From: Nannocystis exedens
GTDB taxonomy: Bacteria > Myxococcota_A > Polyangia > Nannocystales > Nannocystaceae
Direction of reading: 5' to 3'
Assembly: GCF_002343915.1 (NCBI RefSeq)
Contig: NZ_NETK01000001.1
Location: forward strand, 7,144,001 to 7,208,000
Length of the DNA: 64,000 nucleotides
Made by a program: the position numbers and the translations under genes. The notes beneath the pieces were generated by a model. That model searched no databases and was not told the DNA's origin. It saw nothing but the letters and a program-made list of their open reading frames with translations. Positions 9,440 to 22,200 of the stretch are shown here, piece by piece; the first letter of the stretch is position 1; each line of letters starts with the position of its first letter.

Positions 9440-9471
9440 GCGTGCCGGCTCGCCCGGGCGTGAGCGCCAGG

Positions 9472-9521
9472 CCGCGCTCAGACGTCGCCGAAGCCGCCGG
9501 CGATCGGGCGGCCGGCGCTGA
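9472..9521 (-). repeat. duplicated 3' end of the next gene
   Basis: A near-copy of the last roughly 45 bases of the gene that ends at 9584. It would encode SAGRPIAGGFGDV-stop on the minus strand, against SAGRWIAGGFGDV-stop in the real gene. The copies are 106 bp apart. Confidence 0.7.
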
Positions 9522-9583
9522 ACCTCCGCCGCGAGCCCCTCGGCCGCGCGCCGACCACCCGGCTCCGGCCAGCCGGGCCGCGC

Positions 9584-10078
9584 TCAGACGTCGCCGAAGC
9601 CGCCGGCGATCCAGCGGCCGGCGCTGGCGCTGCTGAGCTTGAAGTCCGCGGCGACCCGCCGCTCGGCCAGCTTCTCGCCGAGGGGGTCCCACGCCGAGAG
9701 CAGCGCGTGCGGGTCATCCTCGTCGGCGGCGACGTCGAGGTCGACGCGGATCGCCTCGCCGTCGGCGACCACGGTGACGCTGTGGTGGCGCTGGGCCCGG
9801 GCGTGGGCCTCGTGGCGGGTGATGACGTCCTGCGCGCCCTTCAGCAGGGTCTTGAAGTCGGTGTGATTGAGCGGCTTGGGGTTCTTCTTGTCGCGCCCCA
9901 TGGTCCACGGGCTGACGAGGACCGGCTCGGCGTCGCCGTCGCGCGTCATCGTCACGGCCCAGCCGTCGTCGTCCTCGTTCTTGATCACCTGGGCCGTGAA
10001 CCCGCTGGCGACCCACCTGCGCGCGTCGCCCTCGCTCGCGTCCGCGCCGTCTGCCTGCTCCGAGGTGTTCTTCGTCAT
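9584..10078 (-). CDS. hypothetical acidic cytoplasmic protein
   Basis: A 164-residue protein with no signal or membrane segment. It starts MTKNTSEQADG, with GGAG six bases upstream. The N-terminal third is acidic; the middle has a WTMGRDKKNPKPLNHTDF motif and a His/Ala-rich helix (RHEAHARAQRHH). It ends WIAGGFGDV. It lies 77 bp downstream of treY on the same strand, so it may be the last gene of that operon, but no functional tie can be read. I do not recognise the family. Its 3' end is duplicated 106 bp further on. Confidence 0.7.
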   Translation of the reverse strand: MTKNTSEQADGADASEGDARRWVASGFTAQVIKNEDDDGWAVTMTRDGDAEPVLVSPWTMGRDKKNPKPLNHTDFKTLLKGAQDVITRHEAHARAQRHHSVTVVADGEAIRVDLDVAADEDDPHALLSAWDPLGEKLAERRVAADFKLSSASAGRWIAGGFGDV

Positions 10079-10155
10079 GATGCTCCGCGTCCTCGCCGGA
10101 CTGCGCGTTTGTACAGCATCCCGGCGGCGAGCGACAGGTGCCCGCCCGCGGCGCG

Positions 10156-12972
10156 TCAGGCGACGCGCACCAGCAGCGAGACCGGGAGCTCGGCGAACAC
10201 GTCGGCCAGCGGCACGCCGTCGCCGCGGTGCTCGGCGCCCGTGAACAGGTCGCGCCAGGTCGCGGCCCGCTCGAGCTCCAGCGTCTGCTCGCCCCACGCG
10301 GCGCCGAGCGGCCACGGACGACGGCCGCCGGTCAGCGTGTACGCCAGCCGCGGGACCACGCACACGAGCTCCTGGTCGCCGTGGGCGCGGCGGAACGCGA
10401 CGACGTGGCGGCCGGCGGACAGCGGCACGTAGCTGCCCTCGAGGTACAGCGCCCGCTGCTGCCGGCGGTGCTGCAGCGCGAGGTGCAGGACCATGAGCTT
10501 GATCCGCCCGTCGAGGTAGCTCGCCAGCAATTCGCGCGCGCGCGCCACCGGGTCGGACGCCCGCGCGCGGATGTCGGCGAGCGCCTGCCGCCGCCGCTCG
10601 TAGTCGACGGGCCGGCGGTTGTCGGGGTCGACGAGCGAGAAGTCCCACAGCTCGCCGCCCTGGTAGGTGTCGGGCACGCCGGGCGAGGCGAGCTTGAGGC
10701 ACACCTGGGCGAGCCCGTTGACGGCGCCGTGGGTGGAGATCTTGCGGGCGAGGGCGGCGGCCGGGCCGCAGAAGCCGGGGTGCGCCAGCAGCTCGCGCAC
10801 GAACTTCTGCACCGCGGCCTCGTACTCGGGGTTGCCGGCGATCCAGCTGGTGCGCTCCTTGGCCTCGCGCGTGGCCTTCTCCATGTACGCGGCGACGCGG
10901 TCGACGAAGGCGGGCGGGACGGCGTCGCCCTCGCCGAGCTCGTCCAGCGGCAAGGCGCCGACGACGGTCTGATAGAACAGGTAGGCGTCGTTGCGCGACG
11001 GCGCGAGCGCCTCGTCGACCTCGGTCCGGAACGGCCGCGCCATTCGACTCCACGCCGAGACGGCCCGCCGCCACTCGTCCGGCAGCTCCGACAGCACGGC
11101 CAGCCGCGCCCGCACGTCCTCGCCCCGCTTGGTGTCGTGCGTCGCGGTGGTCGTCATCGTCCGCGGGAACCGCCGGCGCTGGCGCTGGTTGTGCGCGTGG
11201 AAGTCGTCGGCCGAGGCGCCGAAGGCCGCCGGGTCGCAGCCGACCTCGTTGAGGCAGACCAGCCGGTTGTAGCGGTACAGCGCGGTGTCCTCGACGCCCT
11301 TGGCGATCACCGGGCCGGTGAGCTGGGCGAAGCGCATGGCGAAGCGCACCGCCTCGGCGCGCTCCTCGGGCTCCTCGGGCAGGTTGCGCAGCATCAGCAG
11401 GTCGCGCAAGAACTCGAACACGCTGGCGTCGACGTCGGGCCGGCGCCGCCGGGCTCGCCGCAGCGCGCGGTCGATGCAGGCGTCGTCACTCGCGGTCCGC
11501 GAGCCGTCGGGGCGCACGTAGGTGCGGTAGACCGGGAAGGCGGCGATCGTCTCGACGATCGCAGAGGTCAGGCTGACGCGCGTGAAGTCGCGAGAGCGCC
11601 GGCGCTTCTGGGCGATCCGCTCGAGCCGGTGCGCGAGCATGTGGATCTCGCTCGACAGGCTGGCGCGCAGGATGGCGATCCGCGAGGCGTACGCGACCGC
11701 CTCGTAGTCGCGCTCGGCGGCGATGAAGCGGTGATAGAAGCGGGTCAGCCGCGGGCCCGCCTCGGGGCGGATCCACAGGCGGCCCACGGCGCCGAGGAAG
11801 TCGTAGCCGGTGGTGCCGTCGACCTGCCAGTGCCGCGGCAGCGCCTCGCCGGGCTCGAGGATCTTCTCGATCACGAGGTACAGCGGCTGCGCGTCCGCCG
11901 GCGCGTGCGCCCGCGCCTCGGCCTGCAGCGCCTCGAAGTAGGCCGCGGGGTCGTAGAGGCCGTCGGTGTGGTCGAGCCGGAGGCCGGTGATCCGGCCCTC
12001 GGCGATCTTGCGCAGCACGAGCGCGTGCGCGGCCGAGAACACCGCGGGGTCCTCCATCTTGATCGCGGCGAGCTCGTTGACGTCGAAGAAGCGGCGGTAG
12101 TTGATCTCCTCGGTGGCGACGCGCCAAAAGCTGAGGCGATAGACCTGCTCGCCCAGGAAGGTCTCGAGGGCGTCGAAGCTGCGCGGGTCGCCGGGTCTGC
12201 CGGCGAGCTCCTGCAAGGTCGCGTCGACGGCCGCCGCGATCGCCCCGGACTCGGCGAGCAGCGCGGTCAGGCGCCGCTTGATCACGTCCTTCTCGCGCGC
12301 CCGCTCCTCGCGCGCGTCGGGCGGGGTGCTCGCCTCGCCGGGCAGGTGATCGATCGCCGTCAAGACGCTGTGCAGCTCGGCGAGCGTCGGGTCGTCGGCC
12401 GCGAGGCTCAGGCGCGCGAGGGCCGGGCGCAGGATCAGCGGCAACGACTTGATCGCGACCGGGAGCCGGCGCTCGTAGTAGGCGACGAAGAAGCTGCCGC
12501 CGTCGCGCACGACCTTCAGCTCGCCGGCCTCGAGCGCCTCGCCGAACTGACGCCCGAGGATCGGCAGGAGCACCTTGCCGGCCATGCCGATCTTCGGCGG
12601 CGCCCACTCGATGTCGAACCAGCTCTCGCACAGCGAGGCCTGGCCGCTCTCGAGCACGTCGTTCCACCGGCGGTTCTCGCCGCTGCCGATGCCCATGTGG
12701 TTCGGCACGAAGTCGAGCACGTGGCCGAGGCCGCGGGCGCGCAGGCCGTCGGTCCAGGCGTCGTAGTCGGCCTCGTCGCCGAGCTCGGGGCCGAGGGCCG
12801 CGTGGTCGACGACGTTGTAGCCGTGGGTGCTGCCGCGCTCGGCGTGCAGGTACGGCGAGGTGTAGACGGCGTCGACGCCGAGCGCGTCGAGGTAGTCGGT
12901 GATCGCCGCGGCGGCGCGGAAGCCGAAGCCGGCGTGGAGCTGGAGGCGGTAGGTCGAAACCGGGATCGTCAC
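10156..12972 (-). CDS. treY: maltooligosyl trehalose synthase
   Basis: A 938-residue GH13 enzyme that isomerises the reducing-end alpha-1,4 bond of maltodextrins to alpha-1,1, giving maltooligosyl-trehalose. The N-terminus TIPVSTYRLQLHAGFGF is characteristic. GH13 regions visible are VLDFVPNHMGIG, GLRLDHTDGLYDP (nucleophile Asp), LVIEKIL (acid/base Glu) and TATHDTKRGEDVRARL, plus a C-terminal domain ending in PVSLLVRVA. The length fits the family, which is longer than other GH13 enzymes. GTG 12972 overlaps the treZ stop by four bases (GTGA), indicating coupled translation. Third gene of treX-treZ-treY. Confidence 0.96.
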   Translation of the reverse strand: MTIPVSTYRLQLHAGFGFRAAAAITDYLDALGVDAVYTSPYLHAERGSTHGYNVVDHAALGPELGDEADYDAWTDGLRARGLGHVLDFVPNHMGIGSGENRRWNDVLESGQASLCESWFDIEWAPPKIGMAGKVLLPILGRQFGEALEAGELKVVRDGGSFFVAYYERRLPVAIKSLPLILRPALARLSLAADDPTLAELHSVLTAIDHLPGEASTPPDAREERAREKDVIKRRLTALLAESGAIAAAVDATLQELAGRPGDPRSFDALETFLGEQVYRLSFWRVATEEINYRRFFDVNELAAIKMEDPAVFSAAHALVLRKIAEGRITGLRLDHTDGLYDPAAYFEALQAEARAHAPADAQPLYLVIEKILEPGEALPRHWQVDGTTGYDFLGAVGRLWIRPEAGPRLTRFYHRFIAAERDYEAVAYASRIAILRASLSSEIHMLAHRLERIAQKRRRSRDFTRVSLTSAIVETIAAFPVYRTYVRPDGSRTASDDACIDRALRRARRRRPDVDASVFEFLRDLLMLRNLPEEPEERAEAVRFAMRFAQLTGPVIAKGVEDTALYRYNRLVCLNEVGCDPAAFGASADDFHAHNQRQRRRFPRTMTTTATHDTKRGEDVRARLAVLSELPDEWRRAVSAWSRMARPFRTEVDEALAPSRNDAYLFYQTVVGALPLDELGEGDAVPPAFVDRVAAYMEKATREAKERTSWIAGNPEYEAAVQKFVRELLAHPGFCGPAAALARKISTHGAVNGLAQVCLKLASPGVPDTYQGGELWDFSLVDPDNRRPVDYERRRQALADIRARASDPVARARELLASYLDGRIKLMVLHLALQHRRQQRALYLEGSYVPLSAGRHVVAFRRAHGDQELVCVVPRLAYTLTGGRRPWPLGAAWGEQTLELERAATWRDLFTGAEHRGDGVPLADVFAELPVSLLVRVA

Positions 12973-14766
12973 GACGCGTCTCCCTCGGCCGCGTAGATGG
13001 CGGCGCGGGCCGGCGGCAGGGCAGGGTGTACCTCGTCGCCGCTGGTCAGCAAGAGCCGCCACACGCGCCCCTCCGGCGGGGTCGGCGGGCCGCCTGCTTC
13101 GCGCGGGCCGAAGTCGACGACGAGCAGGCGGTCGCCGGCGGGGCCCTTGCGCAGGACCCACAGGACGTGCTCACCGACTGTCCCGACGGACATGTTTGAA
13201 CGGTCCGGTACCTTGAGCGTCTCGTCGGAGCGCCGCAGGTGCAGCAGGGCGCGGTAGAGCGCGAGCACGCCGGCGTGCTCGCCGGCGTCGCGCTCGGACC
13301 AGTCGAGGCGCGAGCGCTCGAAGGTCGCGGCGTCTTGCGGGTCGGGGATCTGCTCGCGCCGCTCGGGGTCGTGGAAGGCGGCGAACAGCTTGAACTCGGC
13401 GCGCCGGCCGGCGGTGACCTGCGCGCCGAGCTCGGGCGGATGATCGGTGAAGTACTGCCACGGCGCGCTCGCGGCCCACTCCTGGCCCATCCACAGCAGC
13501 GGCGTCATCGGCAAGAACAGCAAGAGCATCGAGGCGGCGCAGTACCGGTCGAGCGCCGTCAGGTGGTGCAGGCGCTCGCCGAGCGCCCGGTTGCCGACCT
13601 GGTCGTGGTTCTGCAGGCAGTAGACGAACGCGGGCGCGGGCAGGCCGCTGGCGTCGGCGCCGCGCGGCTTGCCCGAGGGCGGCCACGGCTGACCCTCGTA
13701 GAGGAAGCCGCGCTCGATGCAGCGGGCGAGGTCGAAGACCTTCGGCTCGAAGGCGCCGTAGTAGCCGTCGCGCTCGCCGGTCAGGACGACGTGGACGACG
13801 TGGTGGAAGTCGTCGGCCCAGATCGCGTCGAGGCCGACGCCGAGCACCAGCGCGGGGTCGTTGGTCTCGTCCTCGGCGACGAGCAGGCGGTGCTGCGGCA
13901 GGGCCCGGACCTCGGCCGCGAGCTCGGCGAGGATCGGCCGCTCGCTCGGGTCGACCATCGCGTGGGTCGCGTCGAGCCGCAGGCCGTCGAAGCCGAACTC
14001 GGTCAGCCAGTAGCGGGCGTTGTCGAGCACGAACCGGCGCATCGCCGGCGTGGCGAAGTTCAGCGCGTCACCCCACGGCGTCTGCACGTCGTGGGCGAAG
14101 TACTCCGGGCTGTAGCTGCCGAGGTAGTTCCCCTCGGGCCCGAAGTGGTTGTAGACGACGTCGAGCAGCACGTTCATGCCGAGCCGGTGCGCCGCGTCGA
14201 CCAGCGCCCGCAGCTCGTCCGGGCGCCCGTAGCCGGCGTACGGCGCGAAGTGGCCGACGCCGTCGTAGCCCCACCCGCGCCCGCCCGAGAAGCTCGACAG
14301 CGGCATCAGCTCGATCGCCGTCACCCCGAGCTCGGCCAGCAGCGGCAGCTTCTCGGCCGCCGCCGCGAACGTGCCCTCGGGCGTGAAGGTGCCGACGTGC
14401 AGCTCGTAGATCACGCAGTCGGTCAGCGGCCGCGGCTGCCAGTCGGTCGCGCGCCACTCGTGATGCGCGCGGACGACCTCGGCCGGCCCATGCACGCCCT
14501 CGGGCAGGGCGCGCGCGTAGGGGTCGGGGACCTCGGCGTCGTCGAGCTTGAAGCGGTACAGCGTGCCCTCGGGCAGGTCGTGGACGGCCTCGAACAGGCC
14601 GTCGCCGAGCGGCTGCAGCGGCCGCTCCTCGCGGGGGACGGGCGGGCCGCCGCCCTCCGGGCGGTCGTAGAAAACGACGGCGACGCGGCCGGCGCGGGTG
14701 CTCCACACGCGGAAGCGGACGCCGCCGTCGACGAGCGCGGCGCCGAGGTTCGACATGTCTGGATGT

Positions 14767-14777
<11 letters not shown>
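12969..14777 (-). CDS. treZ: malto-oligosyltrehalose trehalohydrolase
   Basis: A 602-residue enzyme that cuts trehalose from maltooligosyl-trehalose. It has an N-terminal CBM48-like domain (residues about 10-95) and a GH13 barrel with NVLLDVVYNHFGPEGN, GLRLDATHAMVD (nucleophile Asp), LLVAEDETND (acid Glu) and CLQNHDQVGNRALGER. The ATG at 14777 overlaps treX by 11 bases; a second in-frame ATG at 14756 (MSNLGAALVDG) is equally plausible and removes MQHEHPD. The treX/treZ junction lies inside a GACATGTC repeat, so the repeat supplies one candidate start codon. Confidence 0.95.
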
Positions 14778-16896
<2,119 letters not shown>

Positions 16897-16928
16897 GGCG
16901 AACCTCGATTTTTAGCCTTGCGGCCGTG

Positions 16929-17084
16929 TCACTCGGCCGCGTCGCGTCGGCCCTCGCTGCGCGCGTCGCACTCACGCGCGGTGTCCGGAGGCACGCGACG
17001 CGCCGGCCGGAGCCGCTCCCGCCCCACTTCGGCGACTCCCTCGGGCCCGCGCTGCAAGTCGCCGTCGGTGATCCGCGTCGTCAT
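16929..17084 (-). CDS. possible 51-residue ORF upstream of treX
   Basis: The frame runs from ATG 17084 (MTTRITDGDLQRG) to TGA 33 bp before treX. AGGAG at 17095-17099 lies ten bases upstream of the start. The product is Arg/Pro/Glu-rich with no recognisable domain. GC-rich DNA easily yields such frames, so this is a weak call; it could be a leader ORF of the trehalose operon. Confidence 0.3.
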   Translation of the reverse strand: MTTRITDGDLQRGPEGVAEVGRERLRPARRVPPDTARECDARSEGRRDAAE

Positions 17085-17488
17085 GGCGGTTGGTCTCCTG
17101 TCCCTCGCGCGCCGCTGCCGGTGCGACCCGGAGAGACGTGGTCGGAAAACCGGGGCGAGCAAACGAAGCCGGGCAACTGGAGAATTGCCGGCGGATTCGC
17201 GCCGCGAGCCCGGCGCCCGCGGCGACCGGGCTGATCGGCGTGAGACGCGCGAAGGGAGAGCCCAGGGTTCGCGCCAGGGCGGCTTCCTGCAGCTCCGAGC
17301 GGCCTCCCGGGATTCCGCGTCGAGCCGGAGGAATTTCGCTCGTCCTGGCCGAACTGTCCTTGGACGGTCAGGAGCATGTCCGATGAAACATGTCGGCGGA
17401 GACATGTCGGCGGAGACATCCGACGGGGCGTCGCGCCGCGCTCGCGGCGTCGCGGCCGGAGCCGTCTCGAAGGACAGGGCCAGCGCGC
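17085..17488. other. intergenic region between treX block and lipoprotein gene
   Basis: No supported gene in these 404 bases. It should carry the treX promoter (minus strand), though I see no clear -35/-10 pair. Its distal half holds a palindromic-repeat cluster. Confidence 0.5.
17353..17424. repeat. palindromic repeat cluster
   Basis: CTGTCCTTGGACGG, GAGCATGTCCGATG, AACATGTCGGCGGAG, GACATGTCGGCGGAG and GACATCCG lie head to tail within 72 bases. CATGTCGGCGGAGA occurs twice in tandem. Confidence 0.65.
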
Positions 17489-19090
17489 TCAGTCCAGGCG
17501 CACGACCTGGCTGGCCGCCACCTCGGCCCGCAGCTTGCCGCCTGTCTTGAAGGACAGGCCGGCCAGGGCCCCGGGCGGCAGCGGGGCGACCACCATCGTC
17601 GCGTCGCTGTCGGGGATCTCCAGCGCCGCGGCCGGCTCACGCACGGCCCGGCCGTCGACCGCGAACTCGACGAACGTGTCGCTCGCTCGCCCGCGCAGCG
17701 GCACCGCGCCGACGGTCGTGTACCAGTGGGACTTGCCGTCCTTCATCAACGTGCCGACCACGATCGGCCGCGCCGCCGGGTCGGGCGGCGCCCCGGCGTC
17801 CCACGACGTGAGCTCCCGGATGTTGTTAAAGGTCTTCTCCCAGCCGAAGTCGGACACCCACGACTGCGAGCAGTAGCTCATGTAGTCGCGGAAGCTGGTC
17901 GGCGAGCGCATCACGGTGTCGTGGATCCCGTAGCCCCAGCGACCGATCCGCCCGTTGGGGTAGGGGTATTCGGGGTCGGCCCCGGCCTCGCCGCCGCTGC
18001 AGCGGACGTGGTAGAGGCCCTGCGTGTGGCCGATCTCGTGGACGAACGTGTCGCGCGCGCCGGCCCCCGACGACTGATAGCGGCCCACGGCCAGCCGCTG
18101 GTACGCGTAGCCCTTCGTCGGCTGGTCGGGGATCCCCGCCGCCTGGCCGAGCAGCCCAGGCGGGTAGCCGTCGCAGCTCTCGATCAGGCCGTAGTAGTAG
18201 ACGTTGTCGGCCGGCGCGTCGGCGGCCCGCAGCTCGCTGAGCTTGGTCAAGATCGGCACGAACCCGTTCGGCTCGTTGCCGATCGTCGCCGTGTACTCCC
18301 ACGGCGCGTGGACCGTCAGCACCGCGCGCTGGACCGGGTTGTGCTGCTCGAGCCACTTCCGCATCGCCTCGACGTCGGCGTCGGTGATCGTCGGCGTGCA
18401 GGTCATGCCGTCGATGACGTGCTGCAGCGGCACCAGCTCGACCTTGAGCTCCATCGGCGCGTCCTCGACCTGCAGCGTGCCGCGGCCGGCCAGCGGCAGG
18501 ATCGGCGGCGGCTCGCTGATCTCGCCGGTGGCCAGCGCCGGGTCGGGCTCGAGCGCCTCGATGCGGTACTGCAGCCCCGGTCCGACCAGCGACGCCGGCA
18601 GCTCCCACGAGAAGGTCGTGAACAGGTCGCCGTCGTTGCTCGGCCCGTTCACCATCACCTTGAAGTCGTCGACGCGGGTCTCGCCGTCGGGGGTCCACAG
18701 GGTCAGGCGACCGATGATCTCGCGCGGTGTGAAGCCGGCGTGCAGCAGCCAGTCGGCGCGCATCACCGCCTTGCGCCCGGACAGCAGGCGGGCGCCGAGA
18801 TCGGCGCTCGGCACCTCCACGCCGTCGCGCACGATCTCCAATTGCACGCCCTGATTGACGGTGGCGCGGGTCAGGCGGATCCCACGGGCGTACTCGAGCG
18901 CGGGCTCCTCGTCCTCACCGGTGGTCGAGCTCGCGGTCGAGGTCGTCGGCGGCTCGGTGCCGGTCGAGGTCGAGGTCGAGGCGTCGGTGCTGGTCGACGA
19001 GGGCAGGGACTCGGTCCCGCTCGCCGGGTCGTCGGCGCACGCGGGCAGGAGGACGATCGCCACGATGGACGCGAGGCGGGGGCGCGACAT
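17489..19090 (-). CDS. metzincin-like zinc metalloprotease lipoprotein
   Basis: A 533-residue exported lipoprotein (signal ending LLPAC) with a Ser/Thr-rich linker to about residue 55. A beta-rich region of about 200 residues follows, then a protease domain with HEIGHTQGLYH (the HExxHxxGxxH zinc motif, residues about 351-361) and a downstream YMSYC that fits the Met-turn of metzincins. The C-terminal about 90 residues are beta-rich. Likely a surface-anchored peptidase; substrate unknown. A CTGTC-GGACAG repeat encodes part of the C-terminal domain (LSFKTGG). It is divergent from the retron operon, with 189 bp between starts. Confidence 0.85.
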   Translation of the reverse strand: MSRPRLASIVAIVLLPACADDPASGTESLPSSTSTDASTSTSTGTEPPTTSTASSTTGEDEEPALEYARGIRLTRATVNQGVQLEIVRDGVEVPSADLGARLLSGRKAVMRADWLLHAGFTPREIIGRLTLWTPDGETRVDDFKVMVNGPSNDGDLFTTFSWELPASLVGPGLQYRIEALEPDPALATGEISEPPPILPLAGRGTLQVEDAPMELKVELVPLQHVIDGMTCTPTITDADVEAMRKWLEQHNPVQRAVLTVHAPWEYTATIGNEPNGFVPILTKLSELRAADAPADNVYYYGLIESCDGYPPGLLGQAAGIPDQPTKGYAYQRLAVGRYQSSGAGARDTFVHEIGHTQGLYHVRCSGGEAGADPEYPYPNGRIGRWGYGIHDTVMRSPTSFRDYMSYCSQSWVSDFGWEKTFNNIRELTSWDAGAPPDPAARPIVVGTLMKDGKSHWYTTVGAVPLRGRASDTFVEFAVDGRAVREPAAALEIPDSDATMVVAPLPPGALAGLSFKTGGKLRAEVAASQVVRLD

Positions 19091-19163
19091 CGCCTGCGAC
19101 TTTATCAGGCCGGACCGTCGCGGAGTACCGCCCCGGGGCGGCGAAGTGGGCCGCGGAGAGTTT

Positions 19164-19184
19164 CACCGGCGGCCCTTGCCGGTG
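19164..19184. promoter_or_regulatory. hairpin in the retron-operon leader region
   Basis: CACCGGC, a 7-base loop and GCCGGTG form a perfect 7-bp stem in the divergent gap upstream of the retron operon. Confidence 0.35.
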
Positions 19185-19223
19185 CGAGCGGGTGCGCGCG
19201 CCTGCCCCCGCGCGTGATCTCGG

Positions 19224-19257
19224 CCGGCGCTCGCACCTGCTTGCAGGTGCAAGCCGG
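19224..19257 (+). promoter_or_regulatory. hairpin 22 nt upstream of the retron-operon start
   Basis: GCACCTGC-TT-GCAGGTGC is a perfect 8-bp palindrome extended by an outer CCGGC/GCCGG stem. It ends just before the GTG of the WGR/HEAT gene. It could be an operator or a 5'-UTR hairpin that limits translation. Confidence 0.4.
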
Positions 19258-19279
19258 TCGGGGCTATAGCGGGAGTGCC

Positions 19280-22200
19280 GTGAAGTTGATCCGTCGCGTC
19301 TCCCTCGGCCTGCGCGAAGGCTCCTCCGACAAGGTCTACATCGTCGACCTGTGCGAGGTGAGCAAGGGCAAGTTCGTCGTCAACTTCCAGTTCGGCCGCC
19401 GCGGCGCGCCGCTGAAGGACGGCACCAAGACCGAGGCGCCCGTCACCGAGACCACCGCGCGCTCGGTGTTCGCGAAGCTGGTCGACGAGAAGAAGCGCAA
19501 GGGCTACACCGAGTCGAGCGAGGCGGCGGCGGTGGCGCGGACGCTGGGCGGCTCGCCGAGCGAGACGGGTGCCGCGGCGGCACCTGCCCGAAAGGCCAGC
19601 CCCGCGTTCTCCACCCCGGCCGAGGCGATCCTGGCCCGCCTGCAGGGCGGCGGCGCGCGCAAGCCGTGGACGCCGGCGCGGGTGGTCTGGCGCGCCGGCG
19701 AGTACCGCCTGCGCGAGGCGGTGCCGCACCTCATCCGCCTGATCGGCAGCGGCGACGCCATGCTCGACTACTGCATCGCCTGGGCCCTGGCCCGCTGCGG
19801 CGACGCCGACACCTTCACCGCGCTGGCGCGGGCCCGCAACGAACCTGGCCTGCAGGCCAGCAGCCTCGACGAGGCGCTGCGGCTGTTCATCCCGCGCGCG
19901 AGCAAGAGCGACATGGTGATGCGCATGACGCTCGAGATGCTGCGCGGCTGGAGCGACGAGCTGCGGGCCGCCGTGGCCGCGCGGGCGCGCGCCGCCCTGC
20001 CGCCGGCGCTCCGCGAGTTCGCCGGCAAGGGCGACCCGGAGGCGTTCGCCGCCGTGCTGCTGGCCGCGCTGGCGGCCGGCGACACCGCGGCGCTCGAGGA
20101 CATCTACCGCATCGACGACGAGACCGTGCGCCCGGGCCTGCTCGCCGGGCTGCGCACGATCCCGCTGCAGGTCGGCAGCTTCCGCCACGTCCGCCACCTG
20201 CTCAAGATGGCCGAGGTCCGCGGCGACGCCGAGGTGTTCGGCCTCATCGCCTACCGCGTCGAGAAGACCCCGGCGACCTTCGGCTCGCGCCGCAACATGT
20301 ACCTCGGCGGCCGCTGGACCGACGTCGGCAAGGAGCTGAAGCGCACCGACTCGCGCCTGGCCTACTCGAGCAACACCCGCGACTACCTGCGCCGCCGCGC
20401 CTTCCGCTCGCTGCGCCGCCTGGCCGAGGCCGGCGACGCGCTCGGCTACGTCAAGCTGGCGGTCGGCGTGCTGCTGCCGTTCAGCGACGCCGACGGGCAA
20501 GAGGTCAAGACGGCCACGCGCTACAGCTACAGCACGCGCAAGAACAAGACCGTCCGCTGGGACCACTTCGCCGCCTACCACGCCTTCAACGCGATCCTCT
20601 ACGGCGGCAACAGCCCGCGCTACGAGCCGCGGGTGCGCGGCGCGACCTGGCGCTGCCGCGGCAACTACAAGCCCGGCGACCCGGCCCCCGCCAGCCGCGA
20701 GGAGGCGTTCCCGAAGATCTGGGACCAGGTGCCGCTGGGCCTCATGCACCTCCTGTCCGAGAGCACATGTACTTTGGTGCATGAATTTGCGGTCAGGGCG
20801 ATCCGCGACAACAAGCAGTTCCTCGGCGAGCTCGACGTCGACGGCATCGTCATGCTGCTCGAGCGGCCGTTCGAGGTCACCGCGCAGCTCGGCTTCGAGC
20901 TGGCCAGGGCCCGCTACAACCCCGACCAGCCCGACCTGGCGCTCGTCGCCGCGGTCGCCAACTGCGCCGTGCCGGCCGCGCGCAAGCTGGCGCACGGGTG
21001 GATCGACGCGGACCGGGCCCGCTTCGCCGGCGCCCACGACCTGCTGGTCGCGCTGCTGTTCTCGGCCCACGCCGACACTCGCGCCTACGCCCGCGTGCTG
21101 CTGCAGGGCGTGCCGCTGCCGGCCGCGGCCGCGTCGACGCTGATCGGCCGGATCGTCGCCGGCGTGCTGGCGCTGCCGAACACCCCGGCCGCCGGCGAGG
21201 TCGCGGCCGACGTCGGCGAGACGGTGATGCGGGCGTTCGCCCGCCCGCTGCGCAGCGTCGGCCTCGGCGTCGTCGTCGACCTGGTCGCTCACCCGCTCGA
21301 GGGCGCCCAGCTGCTCGCCGCCAACATCCTGCTCAACCACGACACGCGCCCCGAGGACCTGCCCGAGCAGCTCATCGCCGCGCTCGCGGTCGAGAGCAAG
21401 CACGCCGCGGTGCGCAGCCTCGGCATCCGCCTGTTCGGCGAGCTGCCCGACAGCGTGCTGGTCCACCGCGGCGCGCTGATGCTGGCGTTCTTGACCTCGG
21501 CCCACGTCGACCAGCGCGACGCGATCCGCCCGGTCGTGCAGCGCCTGGCCGCGCGCGACCCGGCGTTCGCCGCCGCGATCGTCGCCCCGCTGATCGGCGC
21601 GCTGCTGGTCAAGGAGGCCCACGAGGGCGTCCACAGCTTCGTCCTCCGCCTGCTCAAGACCGACCTCGAGCAGGGCCTCGGCGCGGTCGACAAGGACCTC
21701 GTCATGCGCCTGCTCCGGGCCAAGGCCTCGGCCGCGCAGGAGCTCGGCGGGATCTTGCTGGCGCGCAACGTCGACCCCGACAGCCTCGACGTCGGCGAGG
21801 TCGCGCGCCTGGCGAGCCACGAGATCCTCGCGGTGCGCCAGGCGGCGTGGAGCTTCTTCGAGCGCAACGTCGAGCGGATCCGCGGCGAGCTGCCGCAGGC
21901 GATCAAGGTCCTCGACGCCAAGTGGGACGACTCGCGCGCGTTCGCGTTCGGGTTCTTCCGCGAGCGTCTGGAGCCGACCGACTTCCCGCCCGACGTGCTG
22001 GTGGCGATCGCCGACTCGGTGCGCGCCGACGTGCAGGCGTTCGGCCGCGAGATGATCACCCGCTGCTTCCGCGAGGAGCACGGGCTCGAGTACCTGCGCC
22101 GCCTCAGCGAGCACCCGTCGGCCGACGTGCAGCTTTTCGCCACCAACTACCTCGAGCAGTACGCCGCCGGCTCGATCGAGCGGCTGCGCGAGCTGACCCC

